Shown here piece by piece: positions 1 through 6,355 of a DNA stretch of 6,369 nt (positions are counted from its first letter, which is position 1; each line of letters begins with the position of its first letter). The DNA lies in contig CAMWWS010000164.1 in assembly GCA_947178085.1 (NCBI GenBank), positions 1 through 6,369 of the forward strand, in the 5' to 3' direction. The translations under genes were made by a program, and so were the position numbers. Source of the DNA: an uncultured Lachnospiraceae bacterium (lineage in GTDB: Bacteria; Bacillota_A; Clostridia; Lachnospirales; Lachnospiraceae). A model generated the notes under the pieces. The model was not told the DNA's origin, ran no database searches, and saw only the letters and a program-made list of their open reading frames with translations.

Positions 1-1
1 T

Positions 2-619
2 TATAGTATGGCATATGATTTATTGATGATAGGAATCAGGGAAAAATATGAAAAGCTGAATGAAGAGATTATTATAAAAGTATTTGGATGGCTGTATTTT
101 CGTTTTTATTATTATGCAATAAAAAATGAAGAGATGTTTTGTGGACTTATAGATAAGCTTTGCAAAATTAAGTCTTTGGTTTTAAAGGAAGATCAAGTGT
201 ACTGGCTAACGGACATTGAGCAGATTAGGGATTTTATGGGGCAGTTGGCTGAAACGAAGAATAGTTGTGAAAGCAAAATAGAGGGATATCGATATATATA
301 TATTTATGGAGCCGGTATATATGGAAGAAAATGTAAAAGGTTTGTAGAAAAGTGGGTCAATGGGCAGGTGGAGAGCTTTTTGGTGTCGGAAGATGTATCG
401 GAAGCTGATAGGGTGGAAGGCATTGCGGTGTGTAAGATAGAAGAAAATATGCATGGAGAGGATGCTATAGTGCTGGTTGCAGTCAAGGGGGAGGAAGCGC
501 GCGAGCAGATTAGAAGTAATGCAATGCTACGTGGATATAAAGATGTTATACTTATGGATTGCGAGATGCTTAAGTATTGCGAAGAGCTGGAATCAATTCT
601 AAAGGAGAACATTATATAG
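2..619 (+). CDS. C-terminal part of a glycosyltransferase (GT2-like) with a Rossmann-like domain, 5' end cut by window edge
   Basis: The frame is open to the left edge (TAT AGT precede the ATG at 8), and the seven bases before that ATG cannot show a ribosome binding site. I read this as the end of a longer gene rather than a 203-residue protein. Counting from the ATG at 8, residues 1-90 form a helical, aromatic-rich linker. Residues 97-106 give a beta strand followed by a canonical GAGIYG nucleotide-binding loop (101-106). A second strand carries LVSED, and a later strand reads IVLVAVKG, as in PglD/CapD-type Rossmann folds. Layout and length match the last ~200 residues of the GT2 protein at 4977-6266, including the VSE/VSD strand, so a GT2 catalytic domain is inferred upstream. 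No membrane span is seen. It is followed closely by the next GT2 gene. The domain call is fairly firm; the GT2 assignment rests on this parallel only. Confidence 0.72.
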   Translation, partial: YSMAYDLLMIGIREKYEKLNEEIIIKVFGWLYFRFYYYAIKNEEMFCGLIDKLCKIKSLVLKEDQVYWLTDIEQIRDFMGQLAETKNSCESKIEGYRYIYIYGAGIYGRKCKRFVEKWVNGQVESFLVSEDVSEADRVEGIAVCKIEENMHGEDAIVLVAVKGEEAREQIRSNAMLRGYKDVILMDCEMLKYCEELESILKENII

Positions 620-642
620 AAGAGGGATCTATATATGTGAGC

Positions 643-650
643 AGAGGTGA
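643..650 (+). promoter_or_regulatory. Ribosome binding site supporting the ATG at 661
   Basis: AGAGGTGA pairs well with the 16S anti-Shine-Dalgarno and ends 10 bases before the ATG at 661. The spacing is slightly long. A competing in-frame GTG at 637 has its own GAGGG at 622-626, so the choice between 637 and 661 is not settled. The ATG is preferred because the first GT2 beta strand begins a few residues after it. Confidence 0.5.
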
Positions 651-660
651 GAATACAACT

Positions 661-1998
661 ATGCATGATGGGAGTGTAGAAGTATCTATCGTAATGCCGA
701 TTTACAATAAAGATAGATATCTTAAGGAAGCTTTGGAAACAATTCGACGGCAGACATGCAGGCAGATAGAGATTATATGTATCAATGATGCGTCAACAGA
801 CGGCTCTTTAGATATATTACAGGAAATGGCGCAAGAGGATGATAGAATTATCATTATAAACCATGAAGAGAATCAAGGCGCAGGGGCGAGCAGAAATGAA
901 GGACTGTATCAAGCCTGTGGTGAATATATCTGCTTTATGGATGCGGATGATATTTATAGAGAAAATATATTAGAGAAAGAGTTAAAGGCAATTAAGCGTA
1001 ATTATGCAGATATTGCAGTTGTGGAAATAGTAGATTTTCAAGATGGTGAAAGAATCCCCGATATTTACTATGAAGGAAGTGAGAGGACAGAGGCATGTTA
1101 TTGTATGAAAGATAGCCAAGAAAATCTTCTTTCAAAATGGAGATGGCTGCCGTCCAGCAAAATGTATCGCCGAAGATTTATTTTGGATCAAGGGCTGGAA
1201 TATCAGTGTATTAGAGCCGCAAATGATGTTTATTTCTATATTATGGCTTTTATGACGGCGGAGAGAATTGTGCATGTGGGATGCGATACGCCTATGGGTT
1301 ACTATAGGACAGGAATTACGGGACAGATAACCAGTTACAGGAAAGCCATGGATGTATATGAGGCTTTTGAGAAAATATATCACGAGATGCACAGACGTGG
1401 TATATGGTATAATTATTATGAATATTTTTATGAGTGTTTATGGGGATGTATCAAAGGCGAATGGATGCGATGTGTTGAAGATGATATAAATAAGGAATCC
1501 TATATGTTCTTAAGGAATCAGGGATTGCAACAGGTGGGATTTGGGGAATTAGCAAGAGGGCAGTTCAAAAATTCTTATATTTTTGACTGCCTTACAAATA
1601 TACGCGAAATGGAGTATGGAAGCTTATGGTTTCTGAATTTTGAGGAAGTTTTAAAACGTAGAGGCGAGCGAATAGATAAACTGCTGAGGCGGTATGAAGA
1701 AGAAAATAAAGCGGTGGCGCTCTGGGGAGCGGCAGTCAGAGGAAGTATTTTTCTTAGGCATAGCATAGAGAAGGGATGGAACATTGCATTTGTAATTGAC
1801 AATGATGTCCGGAAATGGGGAGCGCAAATTGAAAAGTGGGTTATTCATGGTTTGGACGAAGTTTCACATCAAATAAATGCGGTTATTGTTTTGCGTGACA
1901 GATTTTGTGCAGAGATTATTCAGAAGATAGAAGAGAAAGAGTTAAAAATCGAAATCATTAATTTGGAAAAGATTTTGTTGGAGGAGATCAATGAATAA
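661..1998 (+). CDS. GT2 glycosyltransferase with C-terminal Rossmann-like domain
   Basis: Predicted 445-residue GT-A fold transferase that would move a sugar from a nucleotide sugar to an unknown acceptor at the inner membrane face. Residues 8-16 (VSIVMPIYN) are the first strand, NDASTDGS (42-49) holds the nucleotide-binding Asp43, ASRNEG spans 76-81, and DADD (94-97) is the metal-binding DxD. N188-D189 occupies the usual ED catalytic-base position, with Asn replacing Glu. Residues ~205-345 are helical and aromatic-rich. Residues ~349-445 form a Rossmann-like domain: strand AVALWG, loop GAAVRG (356-361) in place of GAGxxG, then DND (380-382) followed by KWG, and a later AVIVL strand. The start is ATG 661; GTG 637 is possible (453 residues). 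A TTG at 577 would extend the frame but lies inside the previous gene and lacks a good binding site. The 3' end overlaps the next gene by 8 bases, suggesting translational coupling. Fold is certain, substrate unknown. Confidence 0.93.
   Translation: MHDGSVEVSIVMPIYNKDRYLKEALETIRRQTCRQIEIICINDASTDGSLDILQEMAQEDDRIIIINHEENQGAGASRNEGLYQACGEYICFMDADDIYRENILEKELKAIKRNYADIAVVEIVDFQDGERIPDIYYEGSERTEACYCMKDSQENLLSKWRWLPSSKMYRRRFILDQGLEYQCIRAANDVYFYIMAFMTAERIVHVGCDTPMGYYRTGITGQITSYRKAMDVYEAFEKIYHEMHRRGIWYNYYEYFYECLWGCIKGEWMRCVEDDINKESYMFLRNQGLQQVGFGELARGQFKNSYIFDCLTNIREMEYGSLWFLNFEEVLKRRGERIDKLLRRYEEENKAVALWGAAVRGSIFLRHSIEKGWNIAFVIDNDVRKWGAQIEKWVIHGLDEVSHQINAVIVLRDRFCAEIIQKIEEKELKIEIINLEKILLEEINE
1980..1986 (+). 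promoter_or_regulatory. Strong ribosome binding site inside the end of the preceding gene
   Basis: GGAGGAG lies in the last codons of the upstream GT2 gene; the GGAGG core leaves 6 bases before the ATG at 1991. It fixes that start and makes the 8-base gene overlap (ATG at 1991, upstream TAA at 1996-1998) look like true translational coupling. Confidence 0.85.
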
Positions 1999-3442
1999 TG
2001 GAACGAGTAAAGCGGGGATCTCTGTAATCATTCCGGTATATAATACAGAGCAGTATTTGCAGAAATGCATAGAGAGTGTATTATATAATATAGAAGAGAA
2101 TGACGAAATTATAATAATAGACGACGGCTCGACAGATAATAGTGCTGTGGTATGCAGGAGATTTCAAGAAAAGAATGCAAACATAATATTTGTAAGTCAG
2201 AAAAATATGGGGTTGGGATGTACGAGAAATCGGGGAATGCATATAGCCACGAAAGAATATGTCATTTTTTTGGATTCAGATGACTATTGGAAAGATAATT
2301 TGCTTGCAGAAGTTAAGAAAAGATTGGCATATGTGAAAAGCGATATTGTATATTTTGATGCGGAATGTATGTATGAACCGGATTCTATAGGATATAAAGA
2401 TAAAATTTATGCCGATCAATACAGGCGTATTGGAAAAATGCCGATAGATATTATGAAAGGTGAAACTTTTTTTGCGGAAAGTTATCCGGAATATTTTATA
2501 GTCAGTGCTTGTATGGCTGTATTTCGGAAAGAGTTTCTTTTTGATCACAAAATTGCTTTTCAAGAAGGAATATATTTTGAAGATAATATCTTCAGCCTGC
2601 AGGCAATGCTGGAGGCGGCTCAAGTACAATATATTCCAGAACAATTGTATGTACGAAGATATAGAGCAGCTTCCATTATGGTTAGCGGGATCAATTTGAG
2701 AAAATTGGATAATTATGTTTGTATGTTGGAGCGGATATGCGAATATATTCTTCGAAACCAAGACAAATGCGATGAAAATATTTTGTGGAAGCTACATGAT
2801 TTTCCGTATAGGATCTTGGATCACTTCATTGGCATGGAGAGGAAGTATCAAGGAAAAGAGGATGATTTCTATACACTGGAAATAAGGGCGTATCGGGCTG
2901 TGTTTTCTCTGGCAGCACAAAGGGGCGTCGGAGATTGTGTTTCCGGTGGTAGGCTTCTTAATGCTTTGTTGTCTATAGAGAGGAAAGATTATTGTGAAGC
3001 GCTGATCAATGAATCCTTTGCCCATGGAGCGGAGGATGGGTTGACTTTGCGTAAAGCTTGGCAGATGTATCAGGCGGAGTATAAGAAAAGTGTTGACAAT
3101 GTAATACGACGGCTCCCGATTTTTGAACAACATGCTAAAATCGGTATTTATGGAGGCGGAAGCGCCGCCGGAGAATTGATAAAGAGATGTGAACGCATAG
3201 GGAGAATGGCAGATCATATATGTATTATTGAAAGCGATGTTGAAGGTGAAAAGATATTCTTGGAAAAGTATCCTGTGGTAAGTATCAAAAATATCGGACA
3301 TGCATTAGATATCGTCATTATATCCAGTTATCGTTATCAACGAGAAATGCTTGAGATGGCGAAAAAATATCTGACAGACGATACAGAGATCATTTTACTG
3401 CATGATAGTAAAATCGGACCTATTTGGTGGAAATATTTGTGA
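1991..3442 (+). CDS. GT2 glycosyltransferase with C-terminal Rossmann-like domain
   Basis: A 483-residue GT-A fold transferase. Residues 10-18 (ISVIIPVYN) are the first strand, DDGSTDNS (44-51) is the nucleotide-binding loop, TRNRG (78-82) matches the family RN motif, and DSDD (95-98) is the DxD site. E197-D198 is the canonical ED catalytic pair, so all expected GT2 residues are present and it should be active. Residues ~215-370 are a long helical region. Residues ~382-483 form a Rossmann-like domain with strand IGIYG and loop GGGSAAG (388-394), glycine-rich but not the textbook GAGxxG, followed by CIIESD and then IVIISSYRY. The protein ends in an aromatic tail (IWWKYL) that might touch a membrane or partner; that is speculation. 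The start is fixed by GGAGGAG at 1980-1986. It overlaps the preceding gene by 8 bases and is followed at once by the GT4-like gene. It resembles WcaA/capsule-type GT2 enzymes, but donor and acceptor cannot be read from the sequence. Confidence 0.94.
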   Translation: MNNGTSKAGISVIIPVYNTEQYLQKCIESVLYNIEENDEIIIIDDGSTDNSAVVCRRFQEKNANIIFVSQKNMGLGCTRNRGMHIATKEYVIFLDSDDYWKDNLLAEVKKRLAYVKSDIVYFDAECMYEPDSIGYKDKIYADQYRRIGKMPIDIMKGETFFAESYPEYFIVSACMAVFRKEFLFDHKIAFQEGIYFEDNIFSLQAMLEAAQVQYIPEQLYVRRYRAASIMVSGINLRKLDNYVCMLERICEYILRNQDKCDENILWKLHDFPYRILDHFIGMERKYQGKEDDFYTLEIRAYRAVFSLAAQRGVGDCVSGGRLLNALLSIERKDYCEALINESFAHGAEDGLTLRKAWQMYQAEYKKSVDNVIRRLPIFEQHAKIGIYGGGSAAGELIKRCERIGRMADHICIIESDVEGEKIFLEKYPVVSIKNIGHALDIVIISSYRYQREMLEMAKKYLTDDTEIILLHDSKIGPIWWKYL

Positions 3443-3459
3443 TGGGAACGGGGCATACA

Positions 3460-4956
3460 ATGAAATTAATTTTATTTGGGTGTGCAAGGAATGCAGATGA
3501 AATGAAAAGAATTATAGCGGAAATGCCCGGTTATGAAATTATTGCGGTCGCAGATAATAACCAGGCAAGGTGGGGGTCTGTGTTTCGTGGGTTTCATGTC
3601 ATCTCTCCTGCAGAAATGTATCAAGAAATTTTGCAGGATGAAGAATTATTTATAGTCATTATAAGCAGAGCTTACATAGAAATTTGTCAGCAGCTACAGC
3701 ATATGCAGATAGAGCGGATTTATATTAATATCAATGATTTCCTAAGTCATAATAAGAAGCATCTGGGTGAGTACGGAAGAACCGCTTATAAACAAGAGGA
3801 ATCAGTATATGAGGAAAACAGTGATTATCTGTTAATCAGTAACGGCGGCTTTCCAAGCAGTCAGAATATATATAGAAGTGGCTTTGTGTTGCAAAGATTA
3901 ATAGCGTATCGGGAAAGTGGTTTGAAAGTAGATGCATTTGGGTTTCGGAAATATGATGGGATAGGGGGCTATACATATCAAGGAATTCCGATTTATGAAG
4001 GTGGCGGGGCGGAATTGGTACAAATATTGCGGGCGAGGACCTATAAAAAGGTCATGGTGCATTTTATAGATAGAAATTTATATTTTTATATCCGTAAAGA
4101 ACTCGAGGGTACAGACACTTCCTTGATTGTATGGTGTCATGGCTATGAAATCTTAAAATGGGACAGAAGACGGTTCAATTATGCGGGCCATGAGATAGAT
4201 GAGGCAGCGTTGGAGCGGGAATGGCTGGAACGAAAACTGTTTTATCAGAATGTTTTTCTAAAGCGCCGGATACAGTTTGTCTTTGTGTCAGAATGGTTGA
4301 AACAAGTAGCATGTTCGGACATAGGGCAAGAGCCCGGCAGTTATTACATCGTTCCGAATTATATTAACCATGAATTATTCCAATATATAAGAAAAAATGC
4401 GGATCAACGAAAGAAAGTTTTATTGATTAAGTCGCATCATACCAGAATGTACGGAAATGATATTTCTGCGGAAGCGATTATTGAATTGTCAAATAGAGAA
4501 TGCTTTTCGGATATGGAGTTTATGCTTTGCGGAGACGGAAAACTGTTTGATGAGAATATGGAAGCGCTTGTAGAAAAACAATTTCCTAATGTACATATTT
4601 ATAGAGGATTTCTTTCACAGGAAGAAATTGCTTTGCGTCATCGGGAATATGGTGTTTTCTTGTGCCCGACCAGACAAGATACGCAGGGAGTGTCTATGGG
4701 TGAGGCAATGTGCAGTGGCATGGCGGTGATAACGAACCGTGTGGCAGCAGTTCCGGAATACATAGATGACACCAGCGGAATTTTATGTGAGAACGAAAAT
4801 GTTGTTGAAATGGCAGATGCCATGGAAACGTTATATAACAATCCGATACTGTTTTTGCAGTTGTCAGAGAATGCTGCACGGCGCGTAAGAGAACAATGTG
4901 GTTATGATAAAACAATAAGGGTGGAATCAGTATTGATACAGAATGCAAAGACATGA
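3460..4956 (+). CDS. GT4-like (GT-B fold) glycosyltransferase with N-terminal Rossmann-like domain
   Basis: A 498-residue fusion. Residues 1-~105 are a Rossmann-like domain: strand MKLILFG, loop GCARNA (7-12) in place of GAGxxG, VADNN (D32) followed by RWG, then strand FIVIIS. Residues ~118-498 are a GT-B transferase: LLISNGG strand, WCHGYE (H227), VFVSEWL (S277), VPNYIN, a RMYGND phosphate-loop-like motif (329-334), LCGDG, and DTQGVSMGE (407-415) followed by AMCSGMAV. The last is the GT4 donor-site motif, but with D407-x7-E415 rather than E-x7-E. It should be a retaining transferase using a nucleotide sugar. Start: MKLILFG at 3460 begins the first strand and has GGGG 6 bases upstream. An ATG at 3442 overlaps the previous stop as TGATG and adds six residues (MGTGHT); it is a fair alternative. 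The TTG at 3424 is unlikely. The 3' end lies 20 bases before the next chosen start. Glycosyltransferase call firm, substrate unknown. Confidence 0.92.
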   Translation: MKLILFGCARNADEMKRIIAEMPGYEIIAVADNNQARWGSVFRGFHVISPAEMYQEILQDEELFIVIISRAYIEICQQLQHMQIERIYININDFLSHNKKHLGEYGRTAYKQEESVYEENSDYLLISNGGFPSSQNIYRSGFVLQRLIAYRESGLKVDAFGFRKYDGIGGYTYQGIPIYEGGGAELVQILRARTYKKVMVHFIDRNLYFYIRKELEGTDTSLIVWCHGYEILKWDRRRFNYAGHEIDEAALEREWLERKLFYQNVFLKRRIQFVFVSEWLKQVACSDIGQEPGSYYIVPNYINHELFQYIRKNADQRKKVLLIKSHHTRMYGNDISAEAIIELSNRECFSDMEFMLCGDGKLFDENMEALVEKQFPNVHIYRGFLSQEEIALRHREYGVFLCPTRQDTQGVSMGEAMCSGMAVITNRVAAVPEYIDDTSGILCENENVVEMADAMETLYNNPILFLQLSENAARRVREQCGYDKTIRVESVLIQNAKT

Positions 4957-4962
4957 GAGAGC

Positions 4963-4968
4963 AGGAGA
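4963..4968 (+). promoter_or_regulatory. Ribosome binding site deciding the start at 4977
   Basis: AGGAGA has its AGGAG core 9 bases before the ATG at 4977. The alternative in-frame ATG at 4953 overlaps the previous stop as ATGA but has no recognisable binding site upstream. The 4977 start also gives the usual GT2 N terminus, with the first strand beginning at residue 3 or 4. Confidence 0.7.
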
Positions 4969-4976
4969 ATACGGGA

Positions 4977-6266
4977 ATGCCGGAATTATCAATTATTATG
5001 CCAGTATACAATGTAGAAAAGTATTTGGAGCAAAGTGTAGAAAGTGTTTTAAAACAGAATTACAAGGATTTTGAATTAATATGTGTGAATGATGGTTCCA
5101 CCGATAATAGTTTGTCACTTTTGCAACAGCTTAAATTGCGGGACGATAGAATTCGGATAATCAATAAAGAAAACCGTGGATACGGGCACACAATGAATCA
5201 GGGCATAGATGCAGCTAAAGGGCGTTATATCGGTGTTGTGGAAAGCGATGACTGGATTCTGCCCAATATGTATGAAACGCTGATCCGTTATATGGAAAAG
5301 GAAAATCTGGATATTGTTAAGTCGGATCATTTACAATTTATCACGACCGTAAATGGTAGAGAAAAAGTTGTCCGGAAAATCCAGTCAGAAGAGAAATCCA
5401 TTTACTATAAAGTATTAAACCCCGAAACCGATAAGCGTGTGTTTTCTTTTCTGAAAACGAGTTGGAGCGGGGTATATAGAACCGAATTTATAAGAAAGCA
5501 TAATATCAGGCATAATGAATCGCCGGGAGCGGCGTTTCAGGATAATGGATTTTGGTTTCAGACACTGTCATGTGCACAAAGAATCATGTTTATAAATCAG
5601 GCATTTTATATGTACAGGGTAGATAATGCGTATTCGTCCTGTCGAGGCAAAGGGAATATGTATGCCATGTGCCAAGAGTATACGTTTATTAGAGAATTTC
5701 TGGAAAAGAAGCCTGATCGAAAGGAGAAATTTCTGCAGGAGTTTTCTCTGTATAAGTATAGGGCATATTTATATAATCTTGAGCGGATTGCGGATGAATA
5801 TAAACCGGAGTTTCTGAAACGGATGCAGTGTGAGTACCAACAGAGTTTGGAGCGAAAGGAATTTGATATAGGAGCAATAGATGATAACTTTAGGGAGAAA
5901 ATGGAGTGGGTAGTTAATGAGCCGGAGAAGCTTTTAAGTTATCTGCGTGATAGAAGGTCATATTTTGAAAAATGGGAAATGATACGAAAATATGATAAAA
6001 TTATTATCTATGGCGCCGGAATGTTAGGGCAGGAATTTTATCGGCAGGTAAAAGAGCAGGAACTGGAAACCGAGGTGATCGGATTTGCGGTTTCCGATAT
6101 GCAGGGTAATGCAGAAGATCTGTTTGGATTAAAAGTGGCGAAAATTGAAGATTATTCGGATAGAGATACGCTGGTAGTCATTGCGTTAAAACAGGAATGG
6201 CAGGAAGGAGTTAAGAATAAGCTTTGCAATTTAGGGTTTCAAAAGTATATGGTGTATTTTGAATAG
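4977..6266 (+). CDS. GT2 glycosyltransferase (ESDD variant) with C-terminal Rossmann-like domain
   Basis: A 429-residue GT-A fold transferase (437 if it starts at the ATG at 4953). LSIIMPVYN (4-12) is the first strand and NDGSTDNS (38-45) the nucleotide-binding loop. GYGHTMNQG (68-76) replaces the common ..aRN.G motif, with Met at the Arg position. ESDD (89-92) replaces DxDD, with Glu at the first position; Asp91 keeps the second ligand. Q188-D189 stands at the ED catalytic site. The GYGHTMN plus E-S/P-DD pairing is, from memory, a recurring GT2 subgroup in gut anaerobes, so these changes need not mean loss of activity. Residues ~215-335 are helical. Residues ~340-429 form a Rossmann-like domain with canonical GAGMLG (346-351), then FAVSD and a LVVIAL strand. 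The domain and linker closely parallel the partial gene at 2-619, so these two are probably the nearest relatives here. It is the last clear gene of the cluster; a 44-base gap follows. Confidence 0.93.
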   Translation: MPELSIIMPVYNVEKYLEQSVESVLKQNYKDFELICVNDGSTDNSLSLLQQLKLRDDRIRIINKENRGYGHTMNQGIDAAKGRYIGVVESDDWILPNMYETLIRYMEKENLDIVKSDHLQFITTVNGREKVVRKIQSEEKSIYYKVLNPETDKRVFSFLKTSWSGVYRTEFIRKHNIRHNESPGAAFQDNGFWFQTLSCAQRIMFINQAFYMYRVDNAYSSCRGKGNMYAMCQEYTFIREFLEKKPDRKEKFLQEFSLYKYRAYLYNLERIADEYKPEFLKRMQCEYQQSLERKEFDIGAIDDNFREKMEWVVNEPEKLLSYLRDRRSYFEKWEMIRKYDKIIIYGAGMLGQEFYRQVKEQELETEVIGFAVSDMQGNAEDLFGLKVAKIEDYSDRDTLVVIALKQEWQEGVKNKLCNLGFQKYMVYFE

Positions 6267-6296
6267 AAGAATGTAAGCCATAAAATTATTCATTAA

Positions 6297-6302
6297 GAGG
6301 AG
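6297..6302 (+). promoter_or_regulatory. Strong ribosome binding site before a very short ORF
   Basis: GAGGAG with 8 bases to the ATG at 6311 is one of the two best binding sites in the window, with that at 1980-1986. It argues that translation really starts at 6311, even though the frame closes after 14 codons. Confidence 0.65.
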
Positions 6303-6310
6303 AAAGATAT

Positions 6311-6355
6311 ATGTACAAAGAATATTTAGAAGATTTTATTATTAAGGAGACCTAG
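6311..6355 (+). CDS. 14-codon ORF, possible broken gene start or leader peptide
   Basis: The ATG at 6311 has a strong binding site and opens a frame reading MYKEYLEDFIIKET before a TAG at 6353-6355. The peptide is not recognised. Its charged, amphipathic make-up looks like the N terminus of a cytoplasmic protein rather than a secreted peptide. After the stop, the +1 frame (from 6348) remains open to the window end and would continue as RPSRYIR, so a single-base indel near 6345-6350 could explain the early stop. The other shifted frame closes at TAA 6364-6366. It is not possible to choose between frameshifted gene, insertion junction, leader ORF and sequencing error with only 14 bases beyond the stop. 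Confidence 0.3.
   Translation: MYKEYLEDFIIKET

Noticed and set aside
286..306. Alternating AT run (GATATATATATATTT) as a repeat or promoter element
   Set aside because: It encodes the YRYIYIYG strand of the Rossmann-like domain in frame and is short. It is explained by coding.
8..619. A complete stand-alone 203-residue Rossmann-fold protein starting at the ATG at 8
   Set aside because: The frame is open upstream to the window edge, no binding site can be seen, and the whole length aligns in layout with the C-terminal half of the GT2 at 4977-6266. It is more likely the end of a longer gene. Upstream sequence would settle it.
577..660. Extended N terminus of the first complete GT2 from a TTG at 577
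   Set aside because: It would overlap the preceding gene by 43 bases, uses a rare start with no good binding site, and adds residues before the first GT2 strand with no visible function.
2276..2761. Long minus-strand open frames opposite the GT genes (for example 2276-2761 and 2792-3301)
   Set aside because: They lie opposite well-supported GT2 coding sequence, have no recognisable domains, and read as low-complexity Ile/Phe/Ser-rich antisense of AT-rich codons.
3093..3098. TTGACA, a perfect -35 hexamer
   Set aside because: No TATAAT-like -10 lies 16-18 bases downstream (the region is GGCTCCCGATTTTT), and it sits inside a GT2 gene. It is not supported as a promoter.
3102..3110. TAATACGAC, identical to the first nine bases of the T7 RNA polymerase promoter
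   Set aside because: The match ends there (the next bases are GGCTCC rather than TCACTATAG), and it lies inside the coding sequence of a GT2 gene. It is a chance match.
6267..6310. Terminator or hairpin in the 44-base gap after the last GT2
   Set aside because: Only a 4-base complementary pair (AATG/CATT) was found, with no GC-rich stem or T tract.
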